Assembly: GCA_964545915.1 (NCBI GenBank)
Contig: CAZJHQ010000004.1
Location: 34,305 to 98,304 of the forward strand
Source of the DNA: QWPN01 sp964545915
GTDB taxonomy: Bacteria > Planctomycetota > Planctomycetia > Pirellulales > UBA1268
Length of the DNA: 64,000 bases
Reading direction: 5' to 3'
In this document: piece after piece, positions 44,744 to 54,967 of the stretch
Layout: each line of letters opens with the position of its first letter
Numbering within the stretch: position 1 is the stretch's first letter
Made by a program: the position numbers and the translations under genes
Notes under the pieces: generated by a model
The model's input: the letters and a program-made list of their open reading frames with translations, nothing else
Databases searched by the model: none
Told to the model about the DNA's origin: nothing

Positions 44744-45059
44744 GCCGCACCCCCAACACCCCCGCGCCTGAGAATGTTCCTGCTGGGCCTGTTCGACGAG
44801 GGAATCCAATTCGGGGCTGCTCCGAATGTTGAGCCGCCGGAACCGCTCGAAGAAGTCCCGAAGGTTCTCGACTGCTGAATCGCGAAACACCTTGGGCTGG
44901 CCGGCGTGCAGGCCGGTGAGGCGTTCCGCAAGGTGAGCCGTGAGCCGTTGGAGTTCCGGAGCGAAAGCGTGCTCGGCCAACTCGACGGCACTCTCGAACC
45001 GCTCACGGACTCGGGCTTGCCCCTGCCGGTCATATCCTGCAGGGGTTGACGGGATAGTG
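44744..45059 (-). pseudogene. Fragment of a helical plasmid-type protein
   Basis: TIPSTPAGYDRQGQARVRER, then FAPELQRLTAHLAERLTGL and VENLRDFFERFRRLNIRS look like a conserved helical region of a larger plasmid-borne protein. There is no start codon context and the beginning is missing. Sequence up to 45369 shows no other gene; a low-GC T-run is present near 45063-45070. Confidence 0.4.
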
Positions 45060-45369
45060 ACATTTTTTAATCTCCGGGGAAATCGGAGGGAATGCCAAAA
45101 GCATTCATCGCCGAACGTCGCGAAAAGTTGGGTTCGCGACCAGTATTCATGGAACCGCTCGTGACCGCGTCGTGATCCCGGGTTCAGGCAGGCCGCCGGC
45201 AACATGTCGGCACCAGCCTTGAACGGCCCCATTCGGGCCGAGGATCCGTCTTCTCGCGGCACTTCTGCATCTGTCGGCCTTTGGGGCCGCGGCATGCGTT
45301 CGCCACAGACAGCCTCTCTTGATCGTGACGTGGTTTCAGCGGCTGCTTCCAGCCCCAGGGAGTACAGGA

Positions 45370-48300
45370 ATGTCGGCTGTTTCGAATGAGGTGCGAGCCC
45401 ACGTTGGTCCTTCCCTGCCGCAGGCACGCATGCCGCTGCCTGGCGGGGTAGCCCATCTCGCCGCCCGCGTGGCACTCTCCGTCGGTCTCAGCATCGTCAC
45501 TGGCGTTGCCGTCGCAGCCGATCCGATCACGATCTACGGCACGACGGCGGCGGCCGCGGCCAGCGCGGGCACCACCTACACCGCCGGCACGATCGCCAGC
45601 GGGTCCGCGGTGCAGTTCGACGACGGCACCATCATCAGCGGTTCGAGCGCCATCACGATCAATGGCCTGCTCCAGATCAACCAATCTGCAACCAACAGGC
45701 TGATTATTTCGAACACGATCGCCGGCAGCGGCACGCTCTCGCTGATCGACACGAACTCTGGCACGCTCCAGCTCACCGGCACCGGCGCCACGAACAGGCT
45801 GATCCCGCTCAACATGACGATCACCACCTCGAACGGCCGCCTGATGGGGCCACAGGTCTCGGGGACGGGCATTGAGACCGGCATCTTCCAGCTCGGTGCG
45901 AGCGGCACCGGCACGCTGAACGTGGCCGGAGGGTTAGTGACCGGCTCGGCGTGGCAGATCGGCGTCGGCTCGACCGGCGTCGGCACGGTGAATGTGACGG
46001 GTGGCACCTTCGGCCCGTACGGCACTCTCACGGTCGGCGGCTCGAGCGGCGGCTCGGGCGGCACGGGCACGCTGACCATCAACGGCGGCGTGGTCGGGGA
46101 TAATCCGTTAACCCCCTTGAACGTCGGAGGTTTCCGGTTCGGCGTCGCCCAGAACAGTTCTGGCGTCGCCACGATCACCAGCGGCACGCTCAGGGCCACC
46201 TCCATCGCCACTCAGGATGGCGCAACCGGGAGCTTCATCGGCCTCGCGGGGACGGGCAGCGTCGGGCTCAACAGCGGCTACCTTCAGGCGGGGCACTTGA
46301 CGCTCGGCTCGGGGTCCACCGGTCGTGGCACGCTCACCATCGCTGGAGGCTCGGCGAGCACGAATAATTTGACCATCGGCGGCACCGGCAACGGCACGCT
46401 GACCATCACAGGCGGCGCGATGAAGTCCGGAAACGGAACGCTCGGTCTGGCGTCGTCCGGCACCGGGACGGTGACGGTGTCGAGCGGCACCTGGCTCGTC
46501 AACGGCAATGGCCTCGGCGGTGAAAGCTTCGGCGTGCTCAGGGTCGGCGGCACGAGCGGCGGCACCGGGAGCCTGACGATCGGCAACGGGGGCTACGTCG
46601 TCGTGTCGAGCACGTTTACAACGGGCTCGAACGGCACGTTTGCCCTGAACTCGGGCGGCACGCTCCAGATCGGCGGCCAGTCCGGCGTCTTCGCCCCATC
46701 CACGGCCACCGGCACGGCCTCGAGCGTCGGCAGCGGCACCATGGGCGTCCTCGCTGGCAATCTCAACTTCGCTGGCACGCTCAAGTTCGCCCAGAACAAC
46801 ACGAGCGGCACCCTCACGAGCAGTACTACTCCGGCAACCTGAGCGGTTCGGGTGATCTCGTGAAGACGGGCACGGGCCTGCTCACGCTCAGCGGGAGCAA
46901 CAGCTACACGGGCGGCACCACGCTCACCGGCGGCCTCCTCGCGCTCGGCAGTGCTGACGCGATCGGCACGACGGGCACGCTCACGTTCAACGGCGGTGGG
47001 CTCCGGGTGACGGCAGCCAACACCACCGACTACTCCGCCCGCTTCTCCGACGCCGACAACCAGCAATACAGGGTCGACAGCAACGGCTTCGACATCACGC
47101 TGGCCAACGATCTGACGAGCGCAGGCGGCAGCTTCACGAAGCTCGGATCCGGCACCATCACGCTCAGCGGCTCCAACACGTTCACGAGCGGCTCCGCGGC
47201 GGCGGGCGTGCTGCAGGGCTCGGCCACGAACCTCGCCGCGAGCGGCACGTTTGGTGTGGCGAACGGTGCCCAGGTGCGGTTCAATCAGACCGCGCCAAAC
47301 CAGACCTGGGACGGTGCCATGGTGGGCTCGGGCACGTTCACGAAACTCGGCGCCGGCACGCTCACCTTCACCGGGTCGACATCGGGCACCACGGGCACGC
47401 TTGTCGTCTCGGAGGGGGCCGTCAAGGGTACGACGAACAGCATCCGGAGGGATGTCGTCAACAACTCGCAGCTCACGTTCGATCAGACCTTCAGCGGCAC
47501 CTACACCCGCAACATCACGGGCACGGGCAACGTGCTCTTGTCCAACAGCGGCACGATCACCTGGTCGGGCTCGAGCACCTACACGGGCACCACGACCGTC
47601 GCGGGCGGCAGGCTGATCGGCACCACGAGCAACATCGTGGGCGACGTCGTCAACAATTCCGCCGTCCAGTTCAACCAGGGCACGAGCGGCACCTACGCGG
47701 GCAACATGTCGGGCTCCGGACCGCTCGCGAAGAACAGCAACGGCACCCTCACGCTGACCGGCAGCAACAGCTACCAGGGAGGCACGTTCGTCAACGCCGG
47801 CTCGCTCGTCGGCGATACCGGGAGCCTTCAGGGCAGCATCGCCGTCAGTTCCGGCACGCTCAGGTTCGACCAGGCGACGAGCGCCACCTTCTCCGGCGTG
47901 CTGCTTGGCACCAGCCCCAGCAGCCGTTTCGTCAAGACCGGCGTTGGCGACTTGACTCTCTCCGGCACGAACACCAACGACGGCACCTGGACCGTCTCCG
48001 GAGGCCGGCTGATCGGCACGACGTCGAGCCTTCAGGGGGCGATCACCAACAACGCCGCCGTCACGTTCGACCAGGCCACGACCGGCACCTACGCCAGTGT
48101 CATGTCGGGCTCCGGCTCGCTCACGAAACTGGGCAGCGGGTCGCTGTTCCTCACCGGCAGCAACTCCCACTCCGGGGCCACGACCGTGTCTGCCGGGTCA
48201 CTCTTCATCAACGGCTCGCTCTCCAGTTCCCCCGTGACCGTCGAGAACGGCGCGCTTCTCGGCGGCGGTGGCACGATCAATTCGCTTGTCACCGCGCTGT

Positions 48301-48800
48301 CCGGCGGCACGATCTCCCCGGGCAACAGCCCCGGCCTGCTCACGGTGGGTTTGCTCGACCTGCAGGCCGGCAGCACGACGCTGATGGAGATCATCGGCTT
48401 GGGTGGCGCCGCCGGCACCGCGGGCATCGACTACGACAAGTTGCTCGTCACGGCCGCAGGCGGCCTCGACTACGGCGGTGCACTCAATCTCAACTTCTTG
48501 AACCTGTCTGACTTTGCGGATGGCACGACGTTCGACCTGTTCGGGTCGACCGGGGCGCCCATCGGATCCTTCGCCTCCGTCTTCACATCCGGCACCGGCA
48601 TCTATGCCGGGCTCACGCTCACCAACGACGGCCTGGGCGTCTGGACGAGCACTCCGCTCCTCAACAGCCAGGTCCTCACGTTCAACCAGAGCACGGGGGA
48701 TCTGGTGATCACCGCCGTCCCGGAGCCCTCCACCTGGACGCTGGCGGCCATTGGAGCCGGGTTGGTGGGGTGGATGGCCCGCCGCCGGCGGAGGGCTTGA
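45370..48800 (+). pseudogene. Autotransporter-beta-strand-repeat PEP-CTERM protein with one frameshift
   Basis: Large secreted protein of about 1140 residues. Start ATG 45370 (GGGAG about 10 nt upstream), signal ending AVAADP, then repeats of the autotransporter-associated beta-strand type (GTGTLNVAGG, GTLTIAGGSAS, LTLSGSNSYTGGTTL). The frame breaks near 46825: the first part ends SSTTPAT, the second begins YYSGNLSGSGDLVKTG in another frame. It ends VPEPSTWTLAAIGAGLVGWM plus an Arg tail, a PEP-CTERM sorting signal. A one-base indel would restore a single ORF, so sequencing error is as likely as decay. Confidence 0.75.
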
Positions 48801-48892
48801 ACGGGAGCGGGGTGACACGCGCCCGTCGCCCTGCGGCACGCGGAGATGCCACCGGCGACTGCTGCGACTCATGCGACAAACCGCCCTCCTAC

Positions 48893-49063
48893 GACAACTC
48901 GCGGATCGCCTGGGCCAAACTCATGGCCCGGGTGGGCGAGGAGTTTCGGCTGGGGTGCCCGGGGTGCGGTGGCGACATCCCGCTCATCGCGTTCATCACC
49001 GAGCCGGGGGCGATCGGGAAGTTCCTGACACACCTCGGCGAACCGCTCGAACCGCCTGTTGGC
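48893..49063 (+). pseudogene. IS91-family transposase, C-terminal remnant
   Basis: About 57 codons matching the C-terminal part of IS91/IS801-type transposases: RIAWAKLMARVGEEF, CPGCGGDIPLIAFITEPG, FLTHLGEPLEPP. The CPxCGG zinc-ribbon phrase followed by IAFITEP is typical. No upstream catalytic part is present and the frame degenerates after the last phrase. It lies about 90 nt after the stop of the PEP-CTERM gene. Confidence 0.6.
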
Positions 49064-49271
49064 GGCGGAGCGTTCGAGTTGGTTGGTCGGGGTGTTGGCG
49101 GGCTGGGTTGTGGTCTGGCTGATTGTGTTCTGGCCGGTGTCGTGGGAAGTGGTGGTTGCGGTTGCCATCGGCAGGTGCGATCTCCTCGAGGGTTGAATGG
49201 AAGGCCCAGCCGCCAAGACTGCTGGCGGCACGGGCTGGGAAAAACCCTTGGCTGGTGACGATTCTGGAGGC

Positions 49272-49430
49272 CTACGGCGGGCGATCAGCCACCGAGGCGA
49301 CCGTGGAGCCGTCTGCCGACAGGCACCGACCAGAAGCCCATCGGCGTAACCCTTCGATCTTGTCGCCCGCGGTCACAGCCACGGGCACGACGTTCTGGGC
49401 GGCCTGAACGAATGGGACGACGAGTAGCGA
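49272..49430 (-). pseudogene. AAA+ ATPase C-terminal remnant, copy 1
   Basis: VPFVQAAQNVVPVAVTAGDKIEGLRRWASGRCLSA on the minus strand (shown in part) equals the end of the copy at 53.1 kb. It lacks the preceding lid motif and any P-loop. Nucleotide identity to copy 2 is high over about 105 bp (49316-49420). Confidence 0.5.
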
Positions 49431-49513
49431 TTCGCGTGGGTCGGCATGGTTGCGGAGGTCGAAGCCCGGAAGCACACGGCTTGCCGACAGGTCCAACGTG
49501 CGGCCGCGTCGTA

Positions 49514-50224
49514 TCACTTGGCTGCTTGGGCGTTGCGCTGCTGCCTCTGCTGCTCGTCCAACCACTCCGGGATCACGAGGTCCTCGGTCGCGCTGCCGTC
49601 GGGTTCGGGGATGAGTTCCAGCGTCTCGATGAGCGGGATTTCGACGTCCTCCTTCTCGATCAGGGCAGACAGCGTCTTGGGTGAGATTTTCTTGAGGTTG
49701 GTGAGGGCTAACCGGCCTTCACGGGCGGCGAGGGCTTGTGCGATGGCAACCGAATCGGGGGAATCGAAGGCGGTGACGGCGGAGAGGTCACCATTCCACG
49801 CCTTTGATTCGGCGAGTGACTTTGCGGTGGCGGCGTCGAGCGTGGTCAGGCCGGAGAGGAACAGATATAGGCTCTTGAACTCCACGAGTGCCTTGGCAGT
49901 CTCGGCGTCGAGGGTGGTCAGGCCGTTGAGCGGAAGCGGGCCTTTGCCATAGCCTGCCAGTGCCCTCGCCGTTTCAGCGTCCAGCGACTTCAGGCCATTC
50001 AGAGGCAAGCAACCGGGAACTCCCCTCTTGCCGAAGCCCTTGACGTCGATCTCCACCCCCAGAAAATCCTCCGCCAGTTTCCGTGCCTGCTCCGGCGTCA
50101 GGCTCTCGATCTTGTTCGTGTCCTCGGGCAACTCGTCGGCATGCGCAGGAGCGAAGCCGAGGTAGAACCCAGATACGAACAGGGCGATGACTACCGGAAA
50201 AAGATTCGCCTTCACGGGCTTCAT
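49514..50224 (-). CDS. Secreted leucine-rich-like repeat protein
   Basis: 236-residue protein with a signal peptide (FPVVIALFVSGFYLGFAPAHA). The body has several near-copies of an about 23-residue repeat (LNGLKSLDAETARALAGYG, LNGLTTLDAETAKALVEF, LSGLTTLDAATAKSLAES), a planctomycete LRR-like type that forms a solenoid. Role unknown, probably surface or periplasmic binding. I start at ATG 50224, where the signal begins. It stands among remnants but is itself intact. Confidence 0.7.
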   Translation of the reverse strand: MKPVKANLFPVVIALFVSGFYLGFAPAHADELPEDTNKIESLTPEQARKLAEDFLGVEIDVKGFGKRGVPGCLPLNGLKSLDAETARALAGYGKGPLPLNGLTTLDAETAKALVEFKSLYLFLSGLTTLDAATAKSLAESKAWNGDLSAVTAFDSPDSVAIAQALAAREGRLALTNLKKISPKTLSALIEKEDVEIPLIETLELIPEPDGSATEDLVIPEWLDEQQRQQRNAQAAK

Positions 50225-50557
50225 GGCGGGCCTCGGTGCGGTAGGCGGGGAGCAGTCGGGCGTGAGCGGTCCAGTAGCCGATCCGAAGTCTACCCCCAGC
50301 CCAATGCCCGGTGAACGCCATCCGCCAGCCCCAACACTCAATTCACCCCCGGCCTGTGGTGAGGCTCCCTGTTCCTAAACCCTCATATCGCCTGGTACAG
50401 GAAATCCAACCCGGTCAGTGGAGCCGCATCGATGTGCGTCCAGGGAGCGTGCGGGACGTCGCCGAGCGCGTCGGGGCGCTCGGCAAACCCAGAAATACAT
50501 CTGGTTTCGGCCCGCGGCGGTGAGCGGTGCTGATCTGGCTCGTGCCGCTCTCCTCGC
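50225..50557. other. Intergenic region between two minus-strand surface genes
   Basis: 333 nt, no gene recognised. No clear hairpin with a T-run was seen after the delta-60 gene stop at 50558. Confidence 0.35.
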
Positions 50558-52570
50558 TCACGCCCCCGGCCGTGACGCTGCGCCGGGTATGCCTCGCGGC
50601 GAGACCCGTGACCCAGCCGGCCGGCTCAACGCGGCGAATGCCCGCGGTTTCAGGGCCGACTTGCCCGGTCCGGCCGAAATGATCGCCGCTTGGGCGTCTT
50701 CGATCAGCGGCTGTGCCTGGGCGCTGGTGAGCCGCTTCGACTTCACGAGCGCGTTCACTTCGTTCACGAAGGCCTGCAGCTTGCTGATGCACGCACCCAA
50801 GTCTCCTCGGTTCGCGGAGTTCTTCGCAGCATAGAGCTTCGTCGTCAGCGATCGGCCTTCGGACGTGCTCAGCGGCTTGCCTGGGCCCACCAACGCCTTG
50901 ACCTCGATGATCAGCAGGTCGATCTGCTGCTGGACGCTCTGGACGGTGATCGTCACGGTGGCATCGCTGGTGCCGCCGTAGCCGTCGGACACGCGATAGA
51001 CGAAGCTGTCGGTGCCGCGAAAGTTGGCGAAGGGCCTGTAGGTGAACGAACCGTCGGCGGAGAACGAGGTGAGCGTTCCGTGCGCCGGAGCCGTCACGAG
51101 TGTCGTTTGCACCGTCAGCGGATCGCCGTCCGGATCGCTGTCGTTGCGAAGCAAACCGGGCGCGGACACGGAGAGTAGCCCATCTTCCGGCACGCTGTAA
51201 GCATCGGCCTCCGCGACCGGCGGCCGGTTCGCCGGATCACCCACATAGCCCGCCAGCGCGATGTCGGAGTTCAGGTAGAAGCCCGCGTCACCGCCGGCGA
51301 CGATTCTGCCGTGGGGCAGGATCACGACCGCGTACGCGGTCTCCGTGGAGCTGGGGAAGTTCGTGACGACGGTTCCGCCCGTGCCAAAAGAGGTGTCGAG
51401 CGTGCCATCGGCATCGTGGCGGCTCGCCGCAAAACGGGTGGTGCCGTAAGTCCCCGCCGCTCCGACCGTCACGATCCTGCCGTTCTGCTGGATCGCCAGC
51501 CCATGTACGGCATAGGACTGTCCACCGATCGTGGTCGATGCGATCCCGGCCACGCCGAACGTGCCGTCGATGCTGCCGTCTCCATTGAGCCTGATCAGGA
51601 TTCCGGTGTTGAGCCCACTCGCATTCCGGTAGCCGGCCAGGATCATCCGACCGTCCGCGAGCAGCGCGACACCTTGCCCCACCTCGTCACCGCCGAGGTT
51701 GATCGTCACGACGCCGGCTGTCGCGCCGGAACCGAACGTCGCATCGAGCGAACCGTCGGGCATGTAGCGGGCGAGGGCGAAATTCTGGTCGCCGAGCCGA
51801 CTTGTCCCGGCCGCGACGAGTTTGCCATCGGATTGCCAAGCCAGGCTGCTGACGATCGCGCCGGTCTCCTGCACCGGCGTGATCACGCGACCGCCGATGC
51901 CGAACGTGGGATCGAGGTTGCCCGCGGCGTCGTAGCGTGCCATCGCGAACCGCACCGGCCCCGTGCCGCCCGGAATCGTGTATCCGCCCACCACGATCTT
52001 GCCATCCGGCTGCACCAGTACGGCGGAGGCGCTATCCTGCGAATTGCCGCCGCCAAAGTCGGTGAAGACGGTCCCGCCCGTGCCGAAACTGGTGTCGAGG
52101 TTGCCCGCCGAATCATAGCGGATGATCGCGAAGTCCGAACTGGGGCCGGTGCCCGAGAGCCCGGCGGCCACGATCTTGCCGTCCGGCTGGATGGCGACGC
52201 CTTGGAGCGCATCGTCCGTGCCGCCGAAATCGTTGTCGACCCAGCCTCTGCCGCCCGGTCCGAATGTCGGATCGAGCGTTCCGTCGGGCAGGTAGCGGGC
52301 CACCATGAAGTCGTGAGCCGGGTAGGTGTCGTCAAATCCGGCGCAGACGATCTTGCCGTCGGTCTGAACGGCCATCGCCCGGATCGAATCCTGGTAATTG
52401 GTAAGGCTCAGCGTCACCGTTCCTCCGCTGCCGAAGTTCGGGTCGAGCGCGCCGGCGTCGAGCAACCTTCGCGGCTCGAGAGGCTCGTGTCGCAAAACGC
52501 GGTGCCGCTTTCGGGAAACGTATCGCTGGCGCGGGCGGCTCGGCGTGCGAGAAGTCATCTGCGTAAACAT
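50558..52570 (-). CDS. Surface protein with delta-60 repeats, cadherin-like domain and C-terminal helical domain
   Basis: 670-residue protein. The start shows a basic stretch then HEPLEPRRLLDAG (LEPR motif, as in planctomycete giant proteins). Residues about 40-440 hold seven or so delta-60 repeats (QPDGKIVAAG, RYDAAGNLDPTFG). Residues about 445-545 are a cadherin/VCBS-like Ig domain (EDGLLSVSAPGLLRND, FRGTDSFVYRVSDG). The last part (VGPGKPLSTSEGRSLTTKL, LGACISKLQAFVNEVNAL) is a FIMAH-like helical domain. Start ATG 52570 has a near-perfect AGGAGG 5 nt upstream. A hairpin with T-run lies 45-95 nt upstream. Confidence 0.85.
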   Translation of the reverse strand: MFTQMTSRTPSRPRQRYVSRKRHRVLRHEPLEPRRLLDAGALDPNFGSGGTVTLSLTNYQDSIRAMAVQTDGKIVCAGFDDTYPAHDFMVARYLPDGTLDPTFGPGGRGWVDNDFGGTDDALQGVAIQPDGKIVAAGLSGTGPSSDFAIIRYDSAGNLDTSFGTGGTVFTDFGGGNSQDSASAVLVQPDGKIVVGGYTIPGGTGPVRFAMARYDAAGNLDPTFGIGGRVITPVQETGAIVSSLAWQSDGKLVAAGTSRLGDQNFALARYMPDGSLDATFGSGATAGVVTINLGGDEVGQGVALLADGRMILAGYRNASGLNTGILIRLNGDGSIDGTFGVAGIASTTIGGQSYAVHGLAIQQNGRIVTVGAAGTYGTTRFAASRHDADGTLDTSFGTGGTVVTNFPSSTETAYAVVILPHGRIVAGGDAGFYLNSDIALAGYVGDPANRPPVAEADAYSVPEDGLLSVSAPGLLRNDSDPDGDPLTVQTTLVTAPAHGTLTSFSADGSFTYRPFANFRGTDSFVYRVSDGYGGTSDATVTITVQSVQQQIDLLIIEVKALVGPGKPLSTSEGRSLTTKLYAAKNSANRGDLGACISKLQAFVNEVNALVKSKRLTSAQAQPLIEDAQAAIISAGPGKSALKPRAFAALSRPAGSRVSPRGIPGAASRPGA

Positions 52571-52613
52571 GGGAACCTCCTCATGTGCTTGGCGAAACCC
52601 TGGTAATGCAACT

Positions 52614-52664
52614 AAAAAAGCCGGCGTGAGCGTGCCACCAACGAGGCGGCAGGCTCACACCGGC
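52614..52664 (-). terminator. Terminator-like hairpin in the leader of the delta-60 gene
   Basis: Inverted repeat: arms 52620-52636 and 52648-52664, 15 of 17 positions matched (first arm begins GCCGGCGTGAGC), loop of 11 nt, then TTTTTT on the minus strand (52614-52619). It lies 44 nt upstream of the ATG at 52570. It may end an upstream transcript or be an attenuator. Confidence 0.55.
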
Positions 52665-52670
52665 TTACGT

Positions 52671-53041
52671 GTGACGAGCCGTCCGGCTGCTGCCGGAATG
52701 CCCATCAGCCCGTCATCCGATCGTCTCGAAGGAAGCGGTGCGAAACCCTCGCAGGTTCCGCGTCCTCTTCCTCCGTTTCAACGCTAGGGTCGGCCGGGCA
52801 GAGAAAGCAAGCGTGCAACCGTAGCCTCGTCGAGGGGATAAGCCGGGGCTGATGCGAACAAAGATTTCGCGGTCAAATCGCCATCGAGTCGGACGCAGAA
52901 CGAAAGCACCCCAATCAGGACACAATCCGTCTCCGGCCTCGTGGCCGCGGGGGGCCCCCGGTTGGGGCTCGCGTGCCAACCACCGTCAACAGGCGACAGG
53001 GTGGTGATCGAATCCGACACGGATCTATCACCTGTGGGAGC
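52671..53041. other. Intergenic region upstream of the delta-60 gene
   Basis: About 370 nt. One minus-strand frame (52784-53020) reads LDGDLTAKSLFASAP and PLDEATVARLLSLPG but I recognise nothing and it has no clear start. Confidence 0.3.
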
Positions 53042-53467
53042 TCAATTCGCCCCCGGCTCCCGCACCACTCTCCGCACCCGACCGCCAGCCCGCTCCTGAT
53101 CACGCGAATACACACCCGTCCGGTCAGCCGAAAGGCACCGACCGGAAGCCCACTGGCGTAACCCTTCGATCTTGTCGCCCGCGGTCACAGCCACGGGGAC
53201 GACGTTTTGCGCGGCCTGAACGAGCGGGACGTCCAAAAGCGACGCCAGCCTGCAGCACGACTTGATCTTGGCGCCGGTCCAGTTGGTGTCGTCCGGCCGG
53301 GCCTGCTTCGCGTCCAGTCCGTTCTGCCGCGTGTAGATGGCCCAGAAATCGGGGACGGGAACCGATTGCTGCTCGCCGGGCAAGCCGAGCGGTACAATCA
53401 AGGAGCCCCGATCGGCAGGACGTGGCCGCCGACGCGCGTCGTGCCGACGGCTCCATCGTTCTGTCAT
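53042..53467 (-). pseudogene. AAA+ ATPase, C-terminal remnant (copy 2)
   Basis: Minus-strand frame: FWAIYTRQNGLDAKQARP, then the lid motif DDTNWTGAKIKSCCRLASLL, then VPLVQAAQNVVPVAV and ASGRCLSADRTG. The wTGAxI..CCR lid is typical of AAA+ ATPases of the kind found on planctomycete plasmids. The Walker motifs are missing, so about the last third remains. The final 110 bp are repeated at 49.3 kb. Confidence 0.55.
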
Positions 53468-53487
53468 CCGCAGCCTGCAGGTCGCCC

Positions 53488-54426
53488 ATGAACAGGACGA
53501 CGTTCTGTTCCTTCACCCGCGGTGCGATTGCCCGGAGGTCGTGGCTGGCGATGCTCGCGGCGCTGCCGCTCTTCGCTTGCGGGTCGTCCGCGGCTGCGGA
53601 ACGGGGGCGGAAAGACTTCGCGGTCGGCGAACCGATGTTCTCGACGCTGCGGGAATACTACGCGGGGGACTATCGCCGGCCGCATTTCGACGCCCTCGTC
53701 AAGTTCTACGGGTCGCCCGAGAACCTGGAGAAGGCGGCCCGCTACGACGCGGCGAAGTCCACTGCCTTCGTCGCTGTGCCCGCGGGCTGGGGCCGAGGCA
53801 AGCGCGGCTGGGGCCTCTACCTGCACGTCTCCCCCGCCGACACGGGCTATCTGCCCCCGGGCTGGGCCGCCGTCTTGGCGCGGGAGAAACTGATCGGCCT
53901 CTCGCCGCACGGCATCGGCAACGACGCGGACGTCCTGCTGCGGACGCGTGTGGCCCTCGACGCGATGGCCGCCGCCCGCCGCGAGTTCAACCTCGACGCG
54001 GACCGGGTGTTCGTGGGGGGCTTTTCCGGAGGCGGCGCGGTGGCGGCCCGGCTGGTCGTCGAGTTCCCCGAGTTCTGTCGCGGTGCGGTCGTGGCGTGCA
54101 AGGCCTTGCCGCTCCGCGACGTGCCGGCCGCCGGCGGCTTCTATCCGGGAGAATACGCGACCGTCCCAGACGCCACCTGGGACACGCTGCGGGGTTTCGG
54201 GCGGCGCTGGTACTTCGGCACCGGCACGAAGGATTTCAACCATGCCTCGGTCACGGCGCAGGCGCCGATCTGGCGGGCGTTGGCGCTCGAGATCGAGACG
54301 GAAGTCGTGCCGAATCTCGATCACCGCGACCTGCCGGCCGCGTCCTTGAAAAAGGCCTTGGCGTTTCTGCAGGCCCCGCCCGCCGGCGGCGGGGCTGCCG
54401 GCCCCGCGCCGGGAACAGAACCGTGA
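53488..54426 (+). CDS. Exported alpha/beta-hydrolase, esterase-like
   Basis: 312-residue protein with a signal that has a twin-Arg-like start (ARRSWLAMLAALPLFACG). The hydrolase core has VFVGGFSGGGAVAARLV (nucleophile Ser in GFSGG), YFGTGTKDFNH (Asp) and a probable His in NLDHRDLP. No close family is recognised; it resembles uncharacterised planctomycete hydrolases. I start at ATG 53488, which begins the signal. It lies between the AAA+ remnant and the recombinase remnant and appears intact. Confidence 0.72.
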   Translation: MNRTTFCSFTRGAIARRSWLAMLAALPLFACGSSAAAERGRKDFAVGEPMFSTLREYYAGDYRRPHFDALVKFYGSPENLEKAARYDAAKSTAFVAVPAGWGRGKRGWGLYLHVSPADTGYLPPGWAAVLAREKLIGLSPHGIGNDADVLLRTRVALDAMAAARREFNLDADRVFVGGFSGGGAVAARLVVEFPEFCRGAVVACKALPLRDVPAAGGFYPGEYATVPDATWDTLRGFGRRWYFGTGTKDFNHASVTAQAPIWRALALEIETEVVPNLDHRDLPAASLKKALAFLQAPPAGGGAAGPAPGTEP

Positions 54427-54806
54427 GCAACGCTCCGCGAGGCCGTCGCGGCGGCCGGGTCGCGCGGGCTACGCGACGGCGACTTTGAACGCCGTCAACA
54501 GTTGCTCGTCGCCTTGGCACGGCTGGCCGGGCTGCGGTGCCCGTCGGAGGTCGGGGCGGTCACGTGGGGCGACGTGAATTGGGACCCGTCCCACGTGGTC
54601 GCCAAGTGGCTCGGGTATTCGCCGAAGGTTGCGGCCCAGCACTACCTGATGTCGCGCGAGCACCACTTCGACGACGTGGTGCGCGGCGACAGTGCGGGCG
54701 CGGCGGACGGGGGCCAGACGGGGTGCCGGGTTGCGACGCGAATTGCGACGCGAAATGCGACTCCGCAGGCGTCCGCACCCGATCGCACGGAGCCGCATGA
54801 AACGAA

Positions 54807-54843
54807 AGAACCCGCTGGCACCACTCGGGGTGCAGCGGGTTCT
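54807..54843. terminator. Hairpin after recombinase remnant 1
   Basis: Perfect 11-bp inverted repeat AGAACCCGCTG / CAGCGGGTTCT with a 15-nt spacer. The same hairpin follows remnant 2 at 58308-58344. No T-run on either side, so possibly part of the recombinase's attachment or expression unit. Confidence 0.4.
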
Positions 54844-54877
54844 TCGGAGTTTGCGCCGGTTCTACGACCGACGCGCG

Positions 54878-54937
54878 GCAGGAGGCCGGGCAAAAATCAG
54901 CCGGCAGGGGCCACGGATGGCCCTGCCGGCGTGAAAT
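54878..54937 (-). repeat. Terminator-like repeat, copy B2
   Basis: Same hairpin and A-run as copies B3-B5, here followed by a short stretch equal to the 3' end of tRNA-fMet (see 54919-54967). On the minus strand: GC stem, then TGATTTTTG. Confidence 0.65.
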
Positions 54938-54967
54938 GGCGGGGGCAGGCCGCGAACAACCTGCGAG
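54919..54967 (-). repeat. Partial duplicate of the tRNA-fMet 3' end
   Basis: 31 bp identical to 58550-58580, covering the last part of the terminator repeat and 12 nt of tRNA acceptor/T-arm (CGGGGGCAGG in + orientation). The similarity continues beyond with a small insertion (CGAACAACCTGCGA against CGAACCTGCGA). A degenerate copy of the tRNA 3' end, as left by an integrated element. Confidence 0.6.

Larger units (their letters stand above)
48801..49513. other. Region with two gene remnants
   Basis: 713 nt with the IS91-like fragment and a AAA+ ATPase tail, described separately. The remaining sequence (about 49070-49270 and 49430-49510) is GC-rich with no gene I recognise. Confidence 0.4.

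Noticed and set aside
45063..45369. Long minus-strand extension of the plasmid-type fragment
   Set aside because: Upstream part (Arg/Pro/Gly-rich) overlaps the start region of the beta-strand-repeat gene and has no family features.
52784..53020. 78-codon minus-strand frame as a gene
   Set aside because: No start context or family; possibly a further remnant but not supportable.
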